In this document: one piece after another, positions 54,431 through 64,000 of the stretch
How positions within the stretch are numbered: position 1 is the stretch's first letter
Layout of the letters: each line of letters begins with the position of its first letter
Assembly: GCA_034190875.2 (NCBI GenBank)
Contig: CM067344.1
Coordinates: forward strand, 14,308,801-14,372,800
Length of the DNA stretch: 64,000 nucleotides
Reading direction: 5' to 3'
Source of the DNA: Urechis unicinctus
Taxonomy: Eukaryota; Annelida; Polychaeta; Xenopneusta; Urechidae
The notes under the pieces: model-generated
The model's input: the letters and a program-made list of their open reading frames with translations, nothing else
Databases searched by the model: none
What the model was told of the DNA's origin: nothing
Program-made: the position numbers and the translations under genes

Positions 54431-55843
54431 ATAATCTCGGCTGCAAATTACCAGGAAGTCGTAAAGTATTCAGCTGCCGATGTCACGTTAATCATGGCCT
54501 CAGAGGGTAGTTCACAGAGGGCGTGCTTCAATCCAATTAGTCGCTTCCCCAGATACATCTTCAGTTAATGCATATTTCATTCCCTGAGTATTTAAAGTAT
54601 TCCCGACGGATTGGTGCCGCTAAATGTTTATGATGACATGCCATGTTAACTTTGTAGGTAATATATTCTTGAAAAATATCTACCGAAGGCGCCTTAATAT
54701 TCTGGTGGATGAACGTGACCAAAACAGATAAAGAAACATTCCCATTAAGCTTTCCAGACTTCGCCCATATTAACTTTATTGTCGACTTTTTTGGACTTGG
54801 AGTGGATGACCTAGTGGGTTCCTCACGCATATATCATGTTCTATATATTTTTTCGAATCCACACATGTATCAAATCAGTGACTCTTATGTTACAAACTGA
54901 ATGGATTAGAAAAGCTGATATTGCAGAGGTGTAGTAAGCACAAGGACTAGATAAAATGCTGCATTCCGAACACATTCAACATTCCAACCTGTTATATAAT
55001 ATATAAAATTACTTTTCAATTGATAAAACATAAAGGCACCAATTGCTACTGTGTGTGTGTGGTTGGGGAGGGGTGGGGGTGCATTATTAGGAGATGATAA
55101 GGCCGGCGGCAGCATAACCAACGCCAGTCCGTCCTGCAGATCCAATTATCTAACAATGAACATCTCAACCTTGCTCAAGCATCACCGTGGTCACAACTTA
55201 TATATATACTATAACCTTGAGGATGGTCATGGTCAGTGGGTCAATGTCAAAGAAAACGCTGATTAGTTCTAATTATCGTTACGTGGAACCATGCAAGGAG
55301 AGGTCGACAGTTTCGACTACTGTGTGTGTAAGGTTGGATTGGTTGAGTCATGGTTGGGAGTAATGAGCCACATCCGGGTGTCCTGCTTGCGTTAACTGTA
55401 AGGAAAACAGCGGATGAATGTCCGCTTTACTGGATGACTGCCTGTTGCATGTTATTCATGTTACTGTACAAAGGTGTCCAGGCAATCCGTAAAAGGCTAG
55501 AGCATTAGATCTCTGGTATTTGTCAGAGGGTTCACCTGGCGTTCCTCGTGTCAGCAGTGTATGATAAGGGTATTTGTCATCGCCATTGTAATGATGCTTG
55601 AGAAAGGTGAGCGTCATCGTTGTAGGAAAATGAGAGGATGACAAAGACAAATTAACGCTTTTGCTTGTTTGTGATATTAATCAGTTATCTACGATGAACC
55701 AGTATCATGGAGCAGGGTAAAGGCGGCCCCCTTACTGGCTATCTCATTATTATTGATCTGCTTTAACACTGACGTGATGGCTGCTGTGATGATGAAGGAG
55801 GCTGTTTGTATGCAAACATGTTTCCTTCCAAGCTATCTCTTAC

Positions 55844-55983
55844 AACATAAATCTAGTTACGAGCATAAATGTGAGGCTGCACTTGGTACAAGAACACGCT
55901 GGAATAGACCCAATGTACGGTGTTAATCAGATATATAATGCTTAGACATACCTCGCGCTATCTCGCCGAGCACTTTATTACAC
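55844..55983. repeat. Landmark P in a3
   Basis: Close copy of the a1 and a2 element, with GAACACGCTGGAATAG. Confidence 0.62.
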
Positions 55984-57026
55984 CATGAAAGTAGATCACA
56001 AGCTAGCTGGATAAGATTACGCGACATGTCTGGGTCCATTGCCATAACGCACCGCCACGTGGAAGTTTGCTTACTTCTTTTACTTTGTGTTGTATTTTAC
56101 CACGGTTACACAGGCCCTGGCGTAACAATATTATGCTTATGAAATAGATACCGATTAAACCTTCGCCATCTTCTTTCCCATCAACACTTCAAAAACAAAG
56201 CATGGTGGAGGTAACATTTCCTAATGGCTGAGTGATCAATGAGCTTTACTGTGAAAATATATCTGCAACGTGAGGGGTATAGGTAGCCAGAGCATCGGAA
56301 AGTCGTCAAAAGCGTGACGATTTGCTTCATGTTGTGGTCGTACGGATGCTGATAGTTAATTCTATTTTTCCAGACTGGAAGCATAACCAGTTAATCTGTG
56401 TGAAGTGGCGCCATGCATCTTCTCTTTATCATACTATATCCAATGACTAAGTTATTCAATGTGTATGTTGATGAATATTCCAATTTGTTGGTGCAATCAC
56501 ACATTGGCTGTTTCATGAATGATTTGCGCAATAGTTATGTTAGATACATCAGAACAAACCATATCAAAGTGCTGAAACCAACCAAATCAGTGTCCGCAGT
56601 ATTCAAACTATAGGCGCGAAAACTCCTTTGACCATGGGTAATATTGAATGACAAGCAATTGCAACATGTTGGAATGTACAAATACTTTCTTTTGTTATTT
56701 CTAATCGCCATAATGACTAAGATATGATGCGGCAAGTGGCACTTTTATATAGTCGCACCAATAGCCTAAAGTAAACTTTGCTCATTGTTCGATGACTGTA
56801 CAGTTTTAAATTTTTCGGAGCTATTGCAGCACATTTAATAGTCCGTATGTCTAAGTTAATTTAACCGGGAGAGGTTGGGCGAGCAATATGCTAGCCTCAA
56901 ATATTTGTGTTATTCTTTTAACAACATTTATGCACATCCACTAAGAGGCTCCAATTTTCTTGTAACATGTAAATAAAAAAAGTGAATGTATCTGATACTT
57001 AAACATTTAGTGCTGTTAGGAGATAT

Positions 57027-57029
57027 TGC

Positions 57030-57117
<88 letters not shown>

Positions 57118-57147
57118 CATATATATGTATATACATATATATATATT

Positions 57148-57190
<43 letters not shown>

Positions 57191-57343
57191 TTATATAAAC
57201 ATATAAATATATTTATATATACATATTCATATATGTATATATATACATAAAATTTATGTATATAAGTATATATATATTTACACGTATATATATATAGTAT
57301 ATGCTTGGATGTACGTTTGGATGTATGTTTGTTTATATACATA

Positions 57344-57390
<47 letters not shown>

Positions 57391-57565
57391 ATATAGAGAG
57401 ATATATATAAATACATATATATATATATGTAAATATATATATGTTTATATATATTTATATATATATACATACATATACATATATATATATATACATATAT
57501 ATATTTTATATTTATCTATATATATATATCCCTATATATGTATATATATATATCTATATATATCT

Positions 57566-57610
<45 letters not shown>
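57027..57610. repeat. (TA)n-rich microsatellite of a3
   Basis: TA repeats with TATGTATA, ATACATAT and AGAGATAT variants, interrupted at 57,296-57,340 by GGATGTACGTTTGGATG. It forms the junction between modules a3 and b3. Confidence 0.95.
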
Positions 57611-57657
57611 CTTGACACACTGCAAGTCAACATGTACGCACTTGACCAGTGTTGCAT

Positions 57658-57750
57658 CTCATTCTCTGTATTAACATACATAATAACTCCCGGTTCGAAG
57701 CCGACACCCTCACGTCCGCAAATAGCGGGTTATTACTTTCTCGAGGGGAT
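57658..57750. repeat. Landmark S in b3
   Basis: Close copy of the b1 element with CCCGGTTCGAAGCCGACACC. It begins about 50 bp after the end of the a3 TA tract. Confidence 0.6.
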
Positions 57751-58118
57751 TTTCCGATGTACCAGCCAAGATGGAATGAGGAAACGATTCTTAATGTGAC
57801 CTCGCTATCTATGTAAAATGTCCATTGAATGTGGCTGGAATTTTAAGTAGCCCTTTGCTTTGTCGGCATTTGTGAGTATGGCCGCTCTACTAACGAGGGT
57901 GGCAATCGTAAGAAAGAGGCAGAAATTTGCAATCACCTTTGAACATAGAAGTTTAACACAGTTATCGCGGAATATAACATGACGAGATCGACAAATGTAT
58001 TAGAATTGAAATCCCAGAAAATCATGAAGGGGATTACCAATTGTATACTAAATTGGCGATTTGCGCTTCCCTGTAATTGAAAACAATATTTGGGTAGCTG
58101 GGATGAGTTCCATAACTT

Positions 58119-58218
58119 TGCGCTGCAAATTGACAATCTCATCACGGACCCATCGACCAGCTAACAGATGATCCGGGTTTGAAAAGCCTGCATCTGATCA
58201 GCTAAAAGTCTAACAGGC
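58119..58218. repeat. Core element K in b3
   Basis: Full-length copy close to the b1 copy, with a few substitutions. Confidence 0.7.
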
Positions 58219-59947
58219 CGAAATGTATCCATCTTGTAAGGGACAGCTAATAATGCTAGCTGATGAGAGTCATGGCCACTTCCGGTGCACTATGCCGATA
58301 TCAGGGTGTGACAGCAGACTGCTATTATCTGGTTAGTGCAATGTTACCATAGTGTTAAGGCCTATCTTCGCACTTGATGGACATTGAAATGATTACGTAC
58401 AATATCAAAATACTGATCACAATGAGCAAGCTATATGCATTTGCAGAACCACCAAATGATATATATTAATAAAATAAACAAACAATCTTATATAATATTA
58501 CAAACTATTTTCATCCTAGATCGATATAAAAAATTAATATGAAAACTTCCGCGCCCATATCCAATAAGACAAGCCCATTTGGTCACCGTCTGTCTAGAGG
58601 TAGGACGTGGCTGCATTCAATCTCAGAAGATGAATTCGTTCTTTGTGCAGCGCATAGCTGGGCTGGGGCAATTCTGACCTACGCGACCGGTGGAGCGAAT
58701 TCAGCAATATAACATTACTCTACTTCTGTAGAAATCCATATATAATGTTAAGTTCGCGAGGTAAAGTGAGAAATACATCATGGTTTTGTTCTTTTCCACA
58801 GGGGAATAGTTTGGTTTTCCGATGAATAATTAGTAACTGGATACTTCTGGTCTATAAAATGATTGCTCTCAGCTATTTGGAATTACATTCAAAACAAACG
58901 ATGTCCATCTAAAAATCAAAGTCTCCAGTTTTTGGCTATTTCTCAATCAATACCTCCTATTTTCAAGGGGTTCGTATTTGACTTATTACAACCACATGTT
59001 GTTAATTTCGATGTCAGGCCTATGACAGTGTTGGACAACTAGAATATGTCCATGGTTGTCATTTTGCCATAGATAAATCATCGACTTTGGGTTAACAATT
59101 TGTTTCGTACAGAAAACAAACAGCTTTAAATGACCCTTCCATGCCATTCCACAGAACAACGCAAATACATATAGATGGAACTGAATTCAACGCAATGTTA
59201 GCGCGGAAGCCATTCGTCGCTTCGACGCTCATTCCCTTGCTTGCACAGTGTTCCATTTTAACAACAGAGCAAAGCATAAATAGAAACAAACAGCAACCGA
59301 GACTATTAAAGCTAAATGCTTTCAGTGGTATGGGGATGAGAGCAGTGTAATGGAAGTCTAGCTTGAGTATCAACTTACTTTACTGCGTCCCTTTTTGGCG
59401 GCATCATCTGTTTTAGGGAAATGTCAAACATTAGTCTTGGCCCATCAGAGTTAATTTCTGCTATTTAGTGTTGACATTATGAGCTTAATTGCAGATAACA
59501 CGTTTGGTAGCCTTGCCAAACAGCTGAGTGACTGATAGATGGACGGAAGCATCGATTACAATTACCCAATTTCGTTATGATTTGGACGTCTGACATCGTT
59601 CATATTCCGATAATTGATCATGTACGCACAAAACTGTGGGACATTCATAATATATCATAAGTGGTGAAGGTGCTTTTATGTAGACATTTAACTGATATGA
59701 TGCAAAAGAGTCCGTTTTGTTGGGACAAGAATAGCAGTGTGCCGTCCAACTCTTACAATTCATACAATGAAGTTGAACATCGTTAAGTGATAAGTTCAAC
59801 TGTTCGGATTCTGAGCTATAAAGGTTTAGTTACCAAAGCCGCTCTAAGCCGTTTACTGCTAGAATTTTGTTAAAAGATGACCCATCATTAACAAGAAACG
59901 GCGAAAAACGTAGCTACATATAGGTTGCCATAACCGTTGTCGAGTAT

Positions 59948-60044
59948 AACATAAATCTAGATACGAGCGTAACTTTATGATCCTCTCATGAAAGGGACAC
60001 GCTGATATCGGTATGATACGTATATCAAACCGAGCAGTATATTG
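59948..60044. repeat. Landmark P in b3
   Basis: Close copy of the b1 and b2 element, shortened by about 14 bp after GATATCGGTATGATA. Confidence 0.62.
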
Positions 60045-62305
60045 TACCGATTCAGGTAGACCTCATGGTTAACGTAATAGGTCACTCTAATGGCATTAAT
60101 GTCCAATACGCATTGCACACTGCAGCATAAATGAACACAGTTGTCAAAACGCCACAGACTGAAAACAATAAAGACCCTTTCATTTACAAGCTGACGAGCC
60201 CTATAGATCGTTATAGAGTTAAGAGCTATCAGCATAAGCACATTTCATGTATCAATTATATATTTGCAAGTTTGAACATTAAAGGGCGTAAAAAATCTTT
60301 GATTGCTGTTGTATTTTCGAACGGCTAACATTTAAGATGCATTAACTGATCTGTCTACAATAAGTTCACTCACTTTGTTTCGTGGCTACAGACTCGTGGT
60401 TGAGTTTTATCGCATTTACCTGTTTTGAACAACCACTTACCTTTGTGTATAATTGTTTTCAGTTATTAAATCACGTCTATTTCTCTCATTACCAATCTGG
60501 CTAATCTTTAATAAACTTGAAAATTTCAATATTCATGCACTTAACGTTTTATCGCGGGTAGTTCCATTGAAGTGGCACGATATTGAATTATGTTGGTGTC
60601 CATCCACACACATAAACCAGATAAATTGCTTATTAGGAATGTTCTTGTCTGAGGCTCAGCGAAAATGGGAAAAAGACAACCAAAACTTTATTTGATGAAT
60701 ACACGTTTTGCAAGGGTTTCGGTTAGTCAATAACCCTCTTGCTCATATTGTTTGAATAATCATAATGATGTATGTTTCATTTCCATATTCAATGCAGCTC
60801 ACAACTAGTGCCGGTTATATATATATTCCATCCAGTAGATGACCCGTCTACGTACTGATGATTGGGAGATCGAATACATTCCGGTCTGCACCATAGGTCT
60901 ACACTGTGCATATTCATTAATGACGCATATTAATACATAAAAGACTTATCATTGGATTTGTCCAAGAGGACCAACATTAATTGCTGGAGCCCCAAGAGTT
61001 ACAATTTCGTCAGGGCGATGAAAATATACACTGTCATTTGAGATTTGTGGTGAGTTAATTTTCTTTCCTGTGAGATTGTATTCTACTCCCATATAACATT
61101 GGCAGCACAATGCTAAATATCTAGCACCATGTTTTATACTTGCATGAGTGTACACGATCCGTTGTAACAGATACATAAAAGAGATTTATTCTGTGAATAT
61201 ATAAGAGTAACATCAATTGATATAGATGGGTTTGTGTTTGGTCTTCTTCATTTGAAATTTCCATTTTTCCGAGAAGTTAAAAATAGTTGTTAAAAAGGCG
61301 ATTAATTGGGAGATCTTCGGTACTTGTATTAATCTTCCTAGCACCCTTAACTAACTGCTGTATTGTTTGATGCAGTCGATGGTCTACTCGAATAAATCAT
61401 ATCCTCTATTAATCTGCTAGAGAAGAGTCGGTCAATGTAATATCGATCATAAACGTGCAGCACACCATAGGCCTATTGGCTGTAAATACGATCAAGCTCT
61501 TCGAAGACAACGGGTGGGGAACTATCTAGGTTTTCATGCTCTCATAATTATGAGCTACGGGACTGTTCGGTCGCGAGTCGTTATCGATGACGTAATTATG
61601 AGCAGTGGATAATTACATGCTGTGATGATTATGGTTGGGAAAAATAGCGAGTCGTAGAGTCGATAGCGATGGCCACTTACTCAGACGGTGTTAGCGATAT
61701 CAACCATCAGCTATCATTAAATCACATCACCGTGTATCGTTGCGCGCCGGCTGCAAATCATTCCATGATAATGTATCGACCGGGTGTGCGTGGCTACTTC
61801 TGAAGTTTTAACAAATAGAATATGTCGATAGTTAGTGCAACCCTAATGAAGAATCATTCCCATTTGGATGTGGCTTTGGCAAATGCATTTCTTGTATGTT
61901 AGAGACTTCTGCTGCTGCAAGGGACAATAAATGGAAGGATTCGGAGCCAAATGTGCAAAACAACACAGCGTTCGTTTGTTTCGAGTTAATCAAGTTGAAT
62001 ACAGCAATTAGTGCACATCACCAACGTATGTGTCGTTTCATAGGAGGGGTCAAGCTTCTGTACACAAGCTTCAAAATCACGATTACAAATAATATTCTGG
62101 CTGGCTGAAAGTTAAAATGGACGTGAAAGATATCTGTTGCTATCAGAATATTCAATTTAATTTTGGAATGGTTTGGTTCGGTGCAACATTTTTCTGGTGG
62201 GTTGATTTTGCCGACTGAATGCAGAATAAACAATTGCTTCTGCGTCTGATGTCGAAGATCAGGCAAGGTAAGGATCAAGATTGTTAGTCTTCTCTTCCGC
62301 ATTAT

Positions 62306-62404
62306 TGTGCTGCAAATTTACAACACTATCCCAGACCCATCGACCCGCTAACAGATGATCCGGGTACGAAAAGCCTAATACTGACATGATGAGCAAAAAG
62401 CTCA
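62306..62404. repeat. Core element K in c3
   Basis: Full-length copy with the CCCATCGACCCGCTAACAG block, closer to the a and b consensus at its start than c1 is. Confidence 0.7.
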
Positions 62405-63685
62405 AGTCAATCAGGCAGAGATCGACCACAGGCGGAGACTTCATATTAGAGACTGCTAGTGAAGCGTGCTGAAAATACGCATGGCCATCACAGGAGCGGT
62501 GAGCCACACTTGGTGTTATGCCTCACCAGCCAGCCAATCTGTTGGCTACTGCAGTCAGTAATTGGCTATATTACAGCGTATGATAATAGACAGAGCACTT
62601 TGACATTTAAACCATTAGCCAGTGGTAGTCTCCCAAGCTATGCAATATTGCATTCTCTACTCGGTATCCAATATCTGAGCAAGCGGCACATAGATACAAA
62701 TACCCTCCATTGTTCTGTATGCGCATTTGTATAGCATACACTGTGACATTATTACGTGCATTATCAATGATTCAATGGCAAATGATACATTTATCCACAG
62801 GCGCATATGCCTGTCTTCAGAACTCCCCCGAGCGACAGAGACGAGACAGGCGAAACTGAACGTGCTCGTTGAATGAATGAATGTTTGTGCATTTATCCAG
62901 CTACCCTGGCCGTATTAGTCTCTAGGTGTCGGGGAAATACGCATTCAAAAATATTATATAAACAATGTTCATTGAAACAATGTGTTCATTTTCATGCCTG
63001 TGATTAACCTTGTTGTATTTGTTTTTGTTATATGTTCACCTTGCTCAAGTTACCATTTCCTCGTGAAGGACTTCGTTGAAATTAATATAAAACCTAAAAA
63101 TATTTTTCAGAAAGCCCTAGAGCAAGACAGGCTGCGTTAAATCGTTCTTTGGTACCGTCAGAGAAAACACTGTGCAACATGAAATCCAAGTGTTGCAATG
63201 CAACGCAGCACCACGAACATAAACTCACACGATTATTAATCTCGTTTAGAATCGATGGGTGTTGCTAAATAGTGTGCTGTGAGCCTATATTTGATTGTCC
63301 TTTAATATCCAATATATATAAAACAATCGAACCTCTTTTGGCATTTATTATTCTTTGCTTTATGTTTACATATGCCTATCACATTTATTTTTATAACTCT
63401 TACAATTAATGTACCACGAGCTGACTGGGTTATGAGCACCTTGTTGGATCTCACTGAACCTATAATTATGCGCAATATCGAAAGGTAATACAGCAGATTA
63501 CAACATCTTTATATCGCCACAATAGCTCATATCTACGATTGGCCATAACCAGTCAATTAGCAAGGTGGCACGGGGTCTTCTTATTTTTCATTCGTTTAGT
63601 AAAGAAGCAATCAACAAAGCTGAGTTTGTTTTGCGATAAAATTATGCTATTCATTTTTACTTTTAACTGTTACTACCACAAACTG

Positions 63686-63740
63686 ACATCATCATCATCA
63701 TCATCGTCATTTTCATAATCATCCTCTAGATCATGATCAT
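63686..63740. repeat. (CAT)n microsatellite of c3
   Basis: A CAT run, then TCATAATCATCCTC and GATCATGATCATT, at the site homologous to 36,541-36,603. Confidence 0.9.
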
Positions 63741-64000
63741 TTTCGACCTTGATACATATAAACATTGAAGATATGATTATATCACTAATGGGAGCGGTAA
63801 TGATAAAGTCAACATTAAAAGTGTACGCAACATTTTCCTGCGTTTGTTGATAACCTAGAGTAGGGTGTGCACATAGAAATGATACTCTGATCAACTGAGC
63901 TGGAATAGAGCTACACAACAGTAGGCGGAGTTTCATCTGATTCTGGGATATAAGATAACCTAAGCTATGCTATTGATCCAATACGCGACGTTTTATGGTG

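Larger units (their letters stand above)
41330..55275. other. Diverged interior block, mostly not collinear with other modules
   Basis: This 14 kb stretch sits where the tail of c2 and the head of a3 should be. Most of it has no clear counterpart elsewhere in the window. Two patches do match module c: 47,040-47,300 with 18,030-18,280, and 54,345-54,430 with 19,480-19,565. A weak match links 43,930-43,955 to the b tail near 10,090. The block therefore probably contains older decayed modules interrupted by other sequence. It holds an (ATAC)n array and several unremarkable frames of 60-104 codons, and I recognise no gene or RNA. The GC-richer stretch 45,120-45,270 and the G-rich run at 55,050-55,080 are of unknown origin. 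Confidence 0.5.
55275..57610. repeat. Module a3, 5'-truncated
   Basis: Third a-type copy. It begins abruptly at the sequence equivalent to 3,555 of a1 and 26,275 of a2, then follows them through P (55,844-55,983) and the long TA tract (57,027-57,610). The stretch 56,540-57,010 matches 27,530-28,060 of a2. The (GT)n and element T that follow the TA tract in a1 and a2 are absent, and module b3 starts directly after the TA tract. Both ends are therefore truncated relative to a1 and a2. The right-hand breakpoint lies in the microsatellite, as expected for recombination or collapse at a simple repeat. Confidence 0.72.
57610..61850. repeat. Module b3
   Basis: Third b-type copy, collinear with b1 and b2: S (57,658-57,750), K (58,119-58,218) and P (59,948-60,044). 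Like b2 it lacks the palindromic insert of b1. From 60,340 it matches 11,380-11,830 of b1, and from 60,840 it matches 32,930-33,830 of b2. The part carrying element T (10,000-11,360 in b1, 31,850-32,720 in b2) appears to be missing. A 65-codon frame at 60,131-60,328 lies across the junction and is probably fortuitous. Confidence 0.72.
61850..64000. repeat. Module c3, cut by window end
   Basis: Third c-type copy. Matching runs are 61,920-62,600 with 12,040-12,700, 62,620-62,960 with 14,130-14,480, and 63,100-64,000 with 15,190-15,900. About 1.4 kb equivalent to 12,700-14,100 of c1 is missing at 62,610, and about 600 bp equivalent to 14,590-15,190 at 63,070. Core K lies at 62,306-62,404. The (CAT)n tract at 63,686-63,712 is at the homologous site of 36,541 in c2. 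No gene is recognised. Confidence 0.7.

Noticed and set aside
60131-60328. 65-codon frame with a plausible-looking protein sequence
   Set aside because: It lies across a junction in b3 and the matching regions of b1 and b2 do not keep it open.

Overview
The window looks like non-coding, AT-rich DNA from a eukaryotic nuclear genome. It has kilobase-scale diverged duplications and very long dinucleotide microsatellites: an unbroken (CA)n of about 200 bp, (TA)n-rich tracts up to 900 bp, (GT)n, (ATAC)n and (CAT)n. It shows no operons, no ribosome-binding-site logic and no run of long reading frames. The microsatellite style (long TATATA/TATGTATA tracts, CA/GT and ATAC arrays) would suit an invertebrate animal such as a lophotrochozoan, but this is only a low-confidence impression. 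I recognise no protein-coding gene, tRNA, rRNA or other named RNA gene. Outside the microsatellites the longest open frame is 161 codons, and its second copy is frameshifted.

The main content is a nested tandem repeat. Three module types, called a, b and c here, follow each other in fixed order: a1 (1-~6,800), b1 (~6,800-11,830), c1 (~11,830-24,370), a2 (~24,370-29,690), b2 (~29,690-33,830), c2 (~33,830-40,715), a block that is mostly not collinear (~40,715-55,275), a3 (partial, 55,275-57,610), b3 (57,610-~61,850) and c3 (61,850 to the window end). Copies of one type in different units (a1/a2/a3 and so on) align over kilobases and read as close paralogues. Modules a, b and c also resemble each other, but only through short landmarks in the same order: S (a start element), K (a ~100 bp core), P (an ACACGCTG-centred element) and T (a GCCTCA...TATGG element). 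The pattern is a higher-order repeat: an old three-fold duplication whose a-b-c unit was later duplicated as a block. Successive units are about 23 kb apart (b1 to b2) and 28 kb apart (b2 to b3).

The copies differ by blocks of inserted or lost sequence. Unit 1 has a ~430 bp insert at 8,620-9,055 holding a long imperfect palindrome, a GC-richer CGATCG-motif island at 1,009-1,490, and a ~200 bp tandem duplication at 19,870-20,277. Unit 2 lacks about 1.8 kb at position 25,240 and carries a GC-richer insert at 40,715-41,330. The 41.3-55.3 kb stretch replaces the tail of c2 and the head of a3. It still holds two patches matching module c (47,040-47,300 and 54,345-54,430), so it probably contains older, more decayed modules plus insertions.

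No coding function ties these parts together. Possible readings are a macrosatellite-like array, the remains of a decayed tandem gene or transposon array, or a non-coding RNA or small-RNA-producing locus. Sequence alone does not separate these.
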